A stretch of DNA of 7,235 nucleotides from Methanomicrobiales archaeon (lineage in GTDB: Archaea > Halobacteriota > Methanomicrobia > Methanomicrobiales > Methanospirillaceae): assembly GCA_022841205.1 (NCBI GenBank), contig JALHCK010000024.1:1-7235 (forward strand). The letters are read 5' to 3'. Under the pieces are notes generated by a model. The model saw only the letters and a program-made list of their open reading frames with translations. It did not search any database and was not told where the DNA came from. Positions 1-5,554 of the stretch are shown here, piece by piece (position 1 is the first letter of the stretch; each line of letters opens with the position of its first letter). A program made the position numbers and the translations under genes.

Positions 1-191
1 GGTGCTGGACAGCAGGCCGTAAAGGGAACACCAGTCACAACAAAGGATACCGTGCATCACCAAAGCAACAGACGAAAAACTGGCATCTGGAGACAGAACG
101 GGACAGGGTACAATCACCCAGGGGGATGGCCGGCCCTGTCCCTATCAAAACCCTCCCATTTTAAGCATATTCCGCACAAGAGGAAAGATAC
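1..191. other. Intergenic leader upstream of the cohesin-like gene
   Basis: No gene can be assigned here. Two forward frames stay open across much of the stretch, but they translate to basic, Gly/Pro/His-rich text with no family resemblance, so I treat it as noncoding. An upstream gene could end at the window edge (the frame starting at base 2 stops at TAA 20-22), but six codons are too few to identify. A 9-bp perfect inverted repeat, GGGACAGGG at 100-108 and CCCTGTCCC at 134-142, could form a hairpin with a 25-nt loop. A TATA-like ATTTTAAG lies at 158-165. It is only about 30 nt from the start codon, so initiation from it would leave almost no leader and would remove the apparent Shine-Dalgarno site at 180-183. 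The promoter may therefore be further upstream. Confidence 0.4.
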
Positions 192-1004
192 ATGAATCGC
201 CAGACAGTTCGATTGATAACAATGTTCGTTGCATGCGCCATGCTCCTCCTGGTCCCGGTTGGTGCGGCAAGCATCGGAATGACGCCGTCAACAGTCACAA
301 TTTACAAAGGGAAGACTGTCGAAATCAACCTGGTACTTGATGAAGCGCCAGCCGGCCTCGCCGGATATGATCTTGTTGTCAGGCTTTCAAATCCCCAGGT
401 AGCAGAATTCCCGGAGGTCACCTATCCGTCGTGGGCAGCCCTTCACAACACGACACGGAGAGCCGATGGCTCGGTCAGGATAAGCGGAGTGGACCTCTCA
501 AGGGAGGTAAGCCCGGGAGCAACAGAGATCCCGATTGCAACCCTCACCCTGCGGGGTATTTCCGGTGGTTCATCTGCCATCATTCTTGAATCGGTGAACA
601 TGGATGCCGATGGTGGCGACATGATTACACCCGTTGTTTCAAACGGGCAGGTTACCGTTATCGGCGATTCAGGTTCGGGCGGCGGAGGCGGTGGAGGAAG
701 CGGCGGTGGTTCTGTTTCCACCGCCCCACGGACTTCACCCACTACCACTCAACCAACTGCCACAACATCGCCGGCCGTTACCACCACCACTCCAACAGCG
801 GTTCCTACCAGCAAGGTAACAGAACAGGTGCCGGCAACGACCCACGCTGGCACTCCTGAACAAACAACCGCCCCGATTACACCGGCAACTCCCGGGGGCA
901 CCGGTGGAATTCCCTTTGCGTGGATCCTCGGGGGGATCGTCGCTATAGCGATACTGTTTATTGTTGCTTTCATTGCCTGGCGACGAGAGGAGCGGCAGGG
1001 GTAA
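192..1004 (+). CDS. Secreted, membrane-anchored cohesin-like domain protein
   Basis: A 270-residue exported protein. Residues 1-26 form a signal peptide: basic MNRQTVR, a hydrophobic core, and a likely cut after VGAA. Residues about 27-157 are beta-rich and resemble a cohesin-type immunoglobulin-like fold: a start like TPSTVTIYKGKTVEINLVL, a middle segment with GLAGYDLVVRLSNP, then IPIATLTLRG and a final NGQVTVIG strand. After this come a Gly/Ser linker (161-174), a Thr/Pro-rich stalk (about 176-236) that is probably glycosylated, a transmembrane helix (240-263) and a short basic tail RREERQG. The predicted topology puts the domain outside the cell, held off the membrane by the stalk. Cohesins bind dockerins in bacterial cellulosomes. 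Archaeal relatives are known, but their partners are mostly undefined, and no dockerin is visible here. The start is supported by GAGG at 180-183, 8 nt before ATG. The gene appears to be a single-gene unit ended by a T7 tract. The export and anchor calls are strong; the cohesin family call is by eye. Confidence 0.85.
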   Translation: MNRQTVRLITMFVACAMLLLVPVGAASIGMTPSTVTIYKGKTVEINLVLDEAPAGLAGYDLVVRLSNPQVAEFPEVTYPSWAALHNTTRRADGSVRISGVDLSREVSPGATEIPIATLTLRGISGGSSAIILESVNMDADGGDMITPVVSNGQVTVIGDSGSGGGGGGGSGGGSVSTAPRTSPTTTQPTATTSPAVTTTTPTAVPTSKVTEQVPATTHAGTPEQTTAPITPATPGGTGGIPFAWILGGIVAIAILFIVAFIAWRREERQG

Positions 1005-1014
1005 ATCTTTTTTT
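1005..1014 (+). terminator. U-tract terminator after the cohesin-like gene
   Basis: A T7 run (1008-1014) begins 4 nt after the TAA stop codon. Archaeal RNA polymerase can terminate at U-tracts without a hairpin, so this is a reasonable intrinsic terminator. A shorter T5 run follows at about 1035-1039. Further on, AAAACCA (1090-1096) and TGGTTTT (1109-1115) form a 7-bp stem with a 12-nt loop, which may be a backup. Confidence 0.5.
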
Positions 1015-1212
1015 CAACCGTCAGCGGATTTCCTGTTTTTCCAGTTGAACCGTGACATTATCACTTCTGGAAGCGACTACCCGGAACACAAAACCAACTT
1101 GCCGGGTGTGGTTTTACCGGGGGGATCTCCAGGTAACCATTCCTTCACACAAAATTCCCAGATCTCATGATTGTTGGGCTGGAAAGGCACGGTTATCCCC
1201 CGATGCCCGGGT

Positions 1213-1224
1213 AAATGTTTAATA
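1213..1224 (+). promoter_or_regulatory. TATA-like box for the ABM-fold gene
   Basis: The AT-rich AAATGTTTAATA stands out in a GC-rich stretch. It is centred about 33 nt before the ATG at 1252. Archaeal transcription usually starts 25-30 nt after the TATA box, so the transcript would start at or just before the ATG and be leaderless. This fits the lack of any Shine-Dalgarno sequence there. Confidence 0.45.
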
Positions 1225-1251
1225 CCGGGGTCATCCCTCTTGCTTTGTGTG

Positions 1252-1572
1252 ATGTCGATGATCCAGGAAGGAGTGGTATTTGACTTCGGATACTGGACGG
1301 TAAAGCCCGGTCTGGAAGACTTGTTTTTGGAAAAATGGCAGAACTTTGCACAATGGACGCTCAACCACTTCAAAGGTATCCGATGGATATACATGGTCCG
1401 CGACCAGGAACGCGGGAATGAGTTCATCTCCTTTGCCCCATGGGACTCCCCGGAAAGCATTGCTGAATGGCGACGGTCTTCGAAATATATTGCTGTATTT
1501 GACGAGCTTAATAACCTGTGCGAAGGGATTGAACCGGTCAACATGGTCGAGGTGACACACGTAAAACGATAG
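1252..1572 (+). CDS. Small antibiotic biosynthesis monooxygenase (ABM)-fold protein
   Basis: A 106-residue cytoplasmic protein with the size and pattern of the dimeric alpha/beta-barrel ABM superfamily. A first strand (VVFDFGYWTVKPG, about 8-20) leads into a helix (LEDLFLEKWQNFAQWTLNH, 21-39), then IRWIYMVRDQ and NEFISFAPWDSPESIAEWR (56-74), whose 'F.PWDS.e....W' pattern is typical of these proteins, and a last strand NMVEVTHVKR. The superfamily includes quinol and heme mono-oxygenases, but many members have no assigned substrate, and no residue here identifies one. The frame is open back to 1171, but the extra 27 residues look unlike the domain and overlap the TATA-like box, so ATG 1252 is preferred. 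ATG 1258 and GTG 1249 are alternatives. It is probably transcribed alone, with gene-free DNA on both sides. The fold call is fairly sure; function is unknown. Confidence 0.75.
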   Translation: MSMIQEGVVFDFGYWTVKPGLEDLFLEKWQNFAQWTLNHFKGIRWIYMVRDQERGNEFISFAPWDSPESIAEWRRSSKYIAVFDELNNLCEGIEPVNMVEVTHVKR

Positions 1573-2117
1573 GTGTTCATTTTTGAGGGAGTCTTCCTGC
1601 ATGCGCCACTCCGGGTATATGCCTGCCGGAGAAATACCGGATACCATCTTTTTCCAGTGAAAACCGGAATGATGCAGTTCACAGCAGGCCCGATGCATGA
1701 AAATGCCGGATGAATTTTCAAAGGAGATCGCATACGCGATTTTCATTTTGTATACTCGTGTCCCGGAGAGAATCTTGTGATTTTTCAGCAACCCGATCGA
1801 TCCTTTGCATTTTCTGGTAATGTATCCCCTGGCGATGAGGGGCGGCTACAGGCCTCAGCCCGAAGAGGATCCTTTCCTGTCTCCCGCTGGCTGAACGGGT
1901 GGGGATAGTGTCCCGGTCTTTGGACAGCAGGAAAATGGCAGGGCTATGGCTTCGTGAAAGTGATAGCAGGGATAACCTGGGCAGGAATCCCTCCATTCTG
2001 TCGCTGGATGGCTATATCGTTCCGGTATCTCACGTGTTCATACCGTGGCCATCCGCGTGTCCATTGCAGAAACCCTGGATTATTTATGTGATGCATCACA
2101 ACCCGGTAGTGATTGCC
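1573..2117. other. Gene-free interval with two adjacent hairpins
   Basis: No convincing gene lies in this 545-nt stretch; open frames on both strands give low-quality, Ser/Arg-rich text. The visible structure is TGAAAAT (1698-1704) pairing with ATTTTCA (1714-1720), a perfect 7-bp stem with a 9-nt loop, followed 6 nt later by ATCGC (1727-1731) and GCGAT (1736-1740) with a 4-nt loop, which runs into TTTCATTTT. A TATA-like TTGTATACTC follows at about 1748-1757. About 20 nt beyond it lies GTG 1777, preceded by GGAG at 1765-1768, which opens a 43-codon frame ending at TAG 1906-1908. That small frame has no recognisable similarity and is not called as a gene. Two copies of the word ATACC occur at 1634 and 1641. 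Confidence 0.4.
2078..2090 (+). promoter_or_regulatory. TATA-like box for the 2118-2438 gene
   Basis: GATTATTTATGTG is centred about 35 nt before ATG 2118. A transcript starting 25-28 nt downstream would begin near 2108-2112, giving a leader of at most about 10 nt. It could even start at the in-frame GTG 2109. Confidence 0.45.
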
Positions 2118-2438
2118 ATGAGGAATACCAGTGACCTGGTAAACGAGATGCTTGCCGAGGCAAAGACGGCATGGCTGTTGGCCATTGTCGTGGGATTCGA
2201 GAAGGATACAAAGTTTGTGTTCAGCACCAGCAAGCAGCCGCTGGAAGAACTGAACAGGCTCGTTCAGGACGGGGGATCACCTGTCGGGCTCCTGAAATTT
2301 GAGAAGACAGGAGACACGATCACTGGGAAATACCGCCCGTTCGAGGAATATGAAAATATTCAGTGGGCAGGAGAATACCTTGCAGGGCTCCTTGAAAACA
2401 CCGGGGCAATCATTGCCCTGAGCGGGCAGCAGGGATGA
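2118..2438 (+). CDS. Uncharacterised 106-residue soluble protein
   Basis: I do not recognise this family. The protein is acidic and soluble, with a first amphipathic helix (TSDLVNEMLAEAKTAWLL, 4-21), a hydrophobic strand AIVVGFE (22-28), a second strand KFVFSTS (32-38), a helix PLEELNRLVQDG (41-52), a strand pair PVGLLKFEKTGDTITGKYRPF (55-75), and a C-terminal helix around EYLAGLLENTGAIIAL (86-101). This alternating pattern suggests a compact alpha/beta domain. There is no signal peptide, metal-binding cluster or known catalytic motif. The frame is open back to 1899, but the N-terminal extension looks noncoding and overlaps the TATA-like box. ATG 2091 and GTG 2109 are alternative starts. It is probably transcribed alone. 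The protein-like composition and the promoter argue that it is a real gene. Confidence 0.65.
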   Translation: MRNTSDLVNEMLAEAKTAWLLAIVVGFEKDTKFVFSTSKQPLEELNRLVQDGGSPVGLLKFEKTGDTITGKYRPFEEYENIQWAGEYLAGLLENTGAIIALSGQQG

Positions 2439-2449
2439 CGGGATCCCGT
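2438..2449 (+). repeat. 12-bp perfect palindrome at the stop codon
   Basis: ACGGGATCCCGT reads the same on both strands and begins on the last base of the TGA stop codon. It could be a protein-binding site or part of a 3' hairpin, but as RNA it would need several central bases left unpaired. T-rich patches follow at about 2474 and 2492. Confidence 0.4.
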
Positions 2450-2535
2450 GTGACAAAAGATACTACCTGCTGTTTTCATCCTCCAATAGAATTTTTCCAG
2501 GCCAGTACCTCCCGGGACTTACCTGCCTGCATCTT

Positions 2536-2575
2536 CCCGGGGGGCTCACGGGATACTGCCTCCGCCGGGTTTTTT
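2536..2575 (+). terminator. Hairpin plus T6, forward-strand terminator candidate
   Basis: CCCGG (2536-2540) pairs with CCGGG (2565-2569). The stem can continue with GGGG (2541-2544) against TCC and the C before it (2560-2563), skipping G2564 and using one G-U pair. A loop of about 15 nt remains. The stem is followed directly by T6 (2570-2575), the layout of a classic intrinsic terminator. It is about 100 nt beyond the stop of the 2118-2438 gene and would protect the convergent archaemetzincin gene from read-through. Confidence 0.45.
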
Positions 2576-2592
2576 AATATCCATCAGGAGCC

Positions 2593-2638
2593 TCGCAATA
2601 TGCGATATGCTTCGTACAGAGGCTGGAACTTGAAAAAA
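2593..2638 (-). terminator. U-tract terminator for the minus-strand methyltransferase/archaemetzincin unit
   Basis: Read on the minus strand, a U6 run (A6 on the plus strand at 2633-2638) lies about 70 nt beyond the archaemetzincin stop. Just after it is a small hairpin, TCGCA (2593-2597) and TGCGA (2601-2605) with a 3-nt loop. Archaeal termination at the U-run alone is plausible. Confidence 0.35.
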
Positions 2639-2707
2639 CACCGGGTGCACAAGGAGTGATTTTCCCTGAATGCCGGGCTCCTGTTACCCCCCTTTGCACT
2701 CTTCTGA

Positions 2708-3265
2708 TCACTTTTTTGCCGGGGGACTATCTTCCCCAACCACCCGTTCCAACCATCTCCTGCACCGGTAACAGAACTCCGGGCCCTTCCGGTCGGTGTC
2801 CCCGATCCAGTTTGAGAAGTACATGGCACATCCGGGGTATTCGCAGTGGGAAAGGCCGAGGGCATGGCCAAGTTCATGGACCGCCTCGGTGAGGACCCTC
2901 CACCGGTAAACCTTCAGGTTCGGGGCTCCCCCATACAGTTCCGGGCGGAGACGGAAGGTCGAGATGAGCGCCTTTCCCGTGCAGGCGATGCCGAACACGC
3001 AGTCCATCCTGCCGGAGAAGAGGTCGACCCCGGTTATACCAAGCGAGAGCTCCGTCGTGGTATCTGGTGGCGACGGGAGCTCGGAAAGGACTCCGTCTGC
3101 CAGGTACTGGTCGCGTTCCGGGTAAAAATGCCTCTTTGAAAGCGGCATCGCAGCGGATTTCTCTACCCCGGCCCTGAAGATCCCGGGGATGTCCTCTCTT
3201 AACCAGGCAAGAGGGGCAGGATCGACTCTGCCAAGAGGGATGACGGTGATCCTCTGACTCTTCAT
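2708..3265 (-). CDS. amzA: Archaemetzincin, zinc metalloprotease
   Basis: A 185-residue soluble metallopeptidase of the archaemetzincin family (MEROPS M54), close to the usual archaeal length. Its zinc site reads HELGHALGLSH: H130, H134 and H140 are the predicted zinc ligands and E131 the general base. The family-specific continuation is present: C141, C146, the Met-turn M148, and C165/C168 (CYRC), the four cysteines expected to bind a second, structural zinc. The spacing, CX4CXM then 16 residues to CX2C, is within about one residue of the family pattern. No signal peptide is seen, so it acts in the cytoplasm; physiological substrates of the family are not established. Its ATG overlaps the TGA of the upstream methyltransferase (ATGA at 3265-3262) and has no clear Shine-Dalgarno site of its own, so translation is probably coupled. 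The family call is very secure. Confidence 0.95.
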   Translation of the reverse strand: MKSQRITVIPLGRVDPAPLAWLREDIPGIFRAGVEKSAAMPLSKRHFYPERDQYLADGVLSELPSPPDTTTELSLGITGVDLFSGRMDCVFGIACTGKALISTFRLRPELYGGAPNLKVYRWRVLTEAVHELGHALGLSHCEYPGCAMYFSNWIGDTDRKGPEFCYRCRRWLERVVGEDSPPAKK

Positions 3266-3879
3266 GGCAGGTCCGAAGCGTTCTTTCCAAGGATTGCCGC
3301 ACGGTTCACGAAAAAGGACCGCCGTTCCAGCACGGCCAGTCCCGCATCCTCGGCCTCCCTGAGGTACACCCGGAATTCCTTTTCCGGGACGACGGCCGGA
3401 GGTTCAGCGTAGAACAACCGGCCTCCCGGTGCGAGCAGTGATGCGATCTCCCCAAACACGTTCCGGGGGTCGGGGACTTCGTGGATGACAAAAATCGCAA
3501 ACGCCATATCGACAGTCCCGTCCAGCTCCGGGGAAAGACCGATGGCATCCGGAGCGCACCGGTGAGTCCTGACCCGGTGCATGAGCCCCTCTTCCTCCAT
3601 CCTCTCTTCCAGGATCCGGAGCATCTCCTCCTGGAGGTCGACGGCGATGACCGTCCCGGTATCGCCGACTCTCTTTGCAAACTCGCGGGTGAAAAACCCC
3701 GGTCCGCAGCCGAAGTCGAGTACGCGGTTGCCGGGCTGGACATAGCGTTCTGCGAGCCGTCCGGGCCGGTAGAGGAATCTCCGGATGCGTGTGTCAAGGT
3801 GCCCGGCTCCCGAGGCGGGAAATACCCGGTGGTGATGCTGGTTTTTGCTACTGTCCTTTGGATCGTGTGCAGGGGGCAT
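3262..3879 (-). CDS. Class I SAM-dependent methyltransferase
   Basis: A 205-residue soluble protein with the Rossmann-type methyltransferase core. Motif I is VLDFGCGPGFFT (53-64). The acidic ribose-binding motif II is VIAVDLQEEML (78-88). A motif III-like segment is DMAFAIFVIHEVPDP (124-138), and LLAPGGRLFYAEP (148-160) is the usual post-III strand. The N-terminal 20 residues are polar, with a His run, and probably flexible. It resembles the UbiE/Methyltransf_11-type small-molecule enzymes, but no substrate can be named; the histidine in VIHEV is common in this group. The gene overlaps the archaemetzincin gene by 4 bp and lies 94 bp after the GMC oxidoreductase. It has its own strong TATA box, so it need not depend on the oxidoreductase promoter. 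The start at 3879 agrees with that promoter. Confidence 0.9.
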   Translation of the reverse strand: MPPAHDPKDSSKNQHHHRVFPASGAGHLDTRIRRFLYRPGRLAERYVQPGNRVLDFGCGPGFFTREFAKRVGDTGTVIAVDLQEEMLRILEERMEEEGLMHRVRTHRCAPDAIGLSPELDGTVDMAFAIFVIHEVPDPRNVFGEIASLLAPGGRLFYAEPPAVVPEKEFRVYLREAEDAGLAVLERRSFFVNRAAILGKNASDLP

Positions 3880-3910
3880 GGTCTTTTACCGTATTTCCTT
3901 CCTGAACTTC

Positions 3911-3920
3911 TTTATAACCC
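3911..3920 (-). promoter_or_regulatory. Strong TATA box for methyltransferase/archaemetzincin
   Basis: Read on the minus strand, GGGTTATAAA is a near-ideal archaeal TATA box. It is centred about 35 nt before the methyltransferase ATG, predicting a start near 3887 and a leader of about 8 nt. On the same strand, CTGTT and AACAG (3972-3968 and 3961-3957, 6-nt loop) form a small hairpin just beyond the GMC oxidoreductase stop codon, which may separate the two transcripts. Confidence 0.6.
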
Positions 3921-3973
3921 GCTGTTCCAGGGCTCTCCTGGCATCTCTACCACCAACTGTTCCGGGAAACAGG

Positions 3974-5155
3974 CTACATCCTCTTTGCGGCATACCTGGC
4001 AAGGGCGATGATGGTGAGGATCGGGGGTGCGCCCGGTGCTGCCGGGAGGACCGAGGCGTCGCAGACATAGAGGCCGGCAACGCTGGTCATGAGCGAGGTG
4101 TCCACCGAGACCCCGATCCTTGCCGTTCCTCCGGGATGAGAGCCCCGGAGGGGGAGGGAGACAAGCGTCCCGGGCTCCACGCCGGCACCGGCAAGGATTG
4201 CGCCGGCAACCGCGGAGCCTTCTGCGAGCCGCCGGGCATCAGGGGCAGTCACCCCTTTTTTGATGGTCTCTCTCACCGAACCGCTGTCCTCGTCGGCAAT
4301 CTTGACCATCATGCCCAGCACGTCGCCTTCGCCGACGGCATGCCCGGCTCCCTGCAGGGTGGCCACGAGTTGCCGCGAGTAATGGGACAGGATGAGGCTG
4401 CTTTCGTGCGCAATGTAGGCACCCATCGGGACGTCACGGTCAAACCCTATGCCCGGACAGACGCCGCCGATGCTTGCGAAGGTGTCGCAGAAGAGAGGTG
4501 TGACCGGGATCCCGATGCTGCCGATCAGGCGGGGGGTCTCCAGGGCCCCGGCGGCAATGACCACGAGGTCATCGTAGCAGGTCCGCGACCCGCACCGGAC
4601 TCCGGTCACCCGGTCCCCCCGGGTAAGTATCCCGGTAACCTCCTGCCCGGTCACCACCGTTGCGCCATTCTCCCGTGCCGCTTCGATAAACCTGACTGCG
4701 TTCCACCGTGCCTGGACCGGGCATCCCAGGCTGCAGCGGCCATCCCGGCAGCATTGTTCAGGGTCGATGAACTTTGGCATCTTCCTTGCCGTGAGCCCGA
4801 GGCGGGAAGCGGCGTCCATGAGGCGGTATGTCCCCTCGCCGATCAGGTCGTCGGGCAGCACCTGCACTCCAAGTTCCCTTTCAACCTCTGCGAGCTCTGC
4901 GGAGAGGTCGATTCCAAATCCCCGCAGTTCCTCCTCAAGGCACCGCATGGCGTTTCCGGCCGAGACCATGGTGGTCCCGCCAAGGCAGCAGGTCCGCATC
5001 AGCTTAATTCCGGCATCCACGTTCGCGTAGTGCCGGTGGGCATCCTCCTCGTCTATTTCCGGCCCTTTCTCGATGAGAAGCACCCGGTGCCCTGCTGCAG
5101 CGAGCTCCTTTGCCACGGTCGCCCCGCCTGCCCCGGAACCGACCACGATCGCCAT
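3974..5155 (-). CDS. GMC-family FAD-dependent oxidoreductase
   Basis: A 393-residue flavoprotein that would oxidise an alcohol-type or related substrate using FAD. The substrate is unknown. The FAD-binding Rossmann motif is at the very N terminus (IVVGSGAGGATVAKEL, 3-18, with GxGxxG), and E29 of LLIEKG is the expected ribose-binding acid. GGTTMVSAGNAMR (59-71) matches the conserved GMC segment near the flavin. GALETPRLIGSIGIP (203-217) resembles the second GMC signature. GSHPGGTARIG (338-348) carries the usual active-site His (H340). GLYVCDASVLP and TIIALA close the C-terminal FAD domain. A cysteine cluster (C135, C136, C141, C145) precedes the substrate region. The position normally holding the second catalytic His or Asn appears to be Pro (P377). 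It is shorter than typical 500-600-residue GMC enzymes. There is no Shine-Dalgarno site; a weak TATA-like CTTATCAT lies about 27 nt upstream, suggesting a leaderless transcript. Confidence 0.9.
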   Translation of the reverse strand: MAIVVGSGAGGATVAKELAAAGHRVLLIEKGPEIDEEDAHRHYANVDAGIKLMRTCCLGGTTMVSAGNAMRCLEEELRGFGIDLSAELAEVERELGVQVLPDDLIGEGTYRLMDAASRLGLTARKMPKFIDPEQCCRDGRCSLGCPVQARWNAVRFIEAARENGATVVTGQEVTGILTRGDRVTGVRCGSRTCYDDLVVIAAGALETPRLIGSIGIPVTPLFCDTFASIGGVCPGIGFDRDVPMGAYIAHESSLILSHYSRQLVATLQGAGHAVGEGDVLGMMVKIADEDSGSVRETIKKGVTAPDARRLAEGSAVAGAILAGAGVEPGTLVSLPLRGSHPGGTARIGVSVDTSLMTSVAGLYVCDASVLPAAPGAPPILTIIALARYAAKRM

Positions 5156-5291
5156 ACAGGAATGAGGGTGAAGGAGGATGATAAGGTGATGGGGGATGGC
5201 AGGACAGCCCCAGGTGCTTTCCGGATGGTCTTTTTTTGGCGGTTAGCACAGAAACACCCGTGATTGCGTCCTGTACCGGGTCCAACGCATG

Positions 5292-5307
5292 AAATACCGG
5301 GGTATTT
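5292..5307. repeat. Palindrome AAATACC-GG-GGTATTT, possible operator or terminator
   Basis: Two 7-bp arms flank two central bases. A dimeric DNA-binding protein could recognise such a site, and its ACCGGGGTAT half recurs 39 bp away. Because the plus-strand arm ends in T6, it could also stop forward transcription, but no forward gene ends nearby. The 2-nt loop makes the full RNA hairpin strained. The regulatory reading is an inference. Confidence 0.4.
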
Positions 5308-5515
5308 TTTCGGAAAACCGCATCAGCGATTTTGACCGGGGTATGTGACCGGAAGATATGATCGGGGTTTCAATGAAAACCGGTGATCATTGCATGGTCT
5401 GTACGACAACCCGTTCTCATGATCGCTGTCATTGTCACGCTCCCGCTGGGGATTGAGGAACCCTGTTTCCTGGATTACCGTGCCGGAGAAAATCCACAGA
5501 GCTACTCCAGGCCGA

Positions 5516-5530
5516 TGGATATGTTTTTCA
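5516..5530 (+). promoter_or_regulatory. TATA-like box for the HIT gene
   Basis: The AT-rich GATATGTTTTTCA is centred about 33 nt before ATG 5555. This is the same spacing as at the 1252 and 2118 genes and predicts a leaderless or very short-leader transcript. There is no Shine-Dalgarno site before the ATG. Confidence 0.35.
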
Positions 5531-5554
5531 GATTGTCCGCTCCAATCCGGTTCC

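Larger units (their letters stand above)
5156..5554. other. Divergent intergenic region with palindrome and repeated element
   Basis: This 399-nt stretch separates the minus-strand GMC gene from the plus-strand HIT gene; no gene is supported in it. A T7 run lies at 5231-5237. AAATACC (5292-5298) and GGTATTT (5301-5307) form a near-perfect palindrome around GG, extending into a T6 run. ACCGGGGTAT occurs at 5296-5305 and again at 5335-5344. GGTTT (5366-5370) and AAACC (5377-5381) could form another small hairpin. The weak CTTATCAT box of the GMC gene is on the minus strand at about 5185-5178. Confidence 0.45.

Noticed and set aside
1171..1251. Longer N terminus of the ABM-fold gene
   Set aside because: The extra 27 residues do not fit the fold and overlap the predicted TATA box.
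1231..1791. A 186-codon minus-strand frame over the ABM-fold gene
   Set aside because: The plus strand carries the recognisable ABM pattern; the minus translation shows no family features.
1777..1908. 43-codon GTG-started frame behind a TATA-like box and GGAG
   Set aside because: The signals are suggestive, but the product has no similarity or protein-like pattern, and such short frames arise by chance.
6..1930. Shared word GGACAGCAGG near 7 and 1921
   Set aside because: About 10 bases shared without surrounding similarity; not evidence of a repeat element.
2846..3139. Plus-strand frame within the archaemetzincin gene
   Set aside because: It is antisense to the intact HEXXHXXGXXH protease gene and looks unlike a protein.
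3845..5263. A 472-codon plus-strand open frame opposite the GMC gene
   Set aside because: It lies antisense to a clear FAD enzyme and its translation is Gly/Pro/His/Asp-rich with no domain pattern. Long antisense frames are common in high-GC coding DNA.
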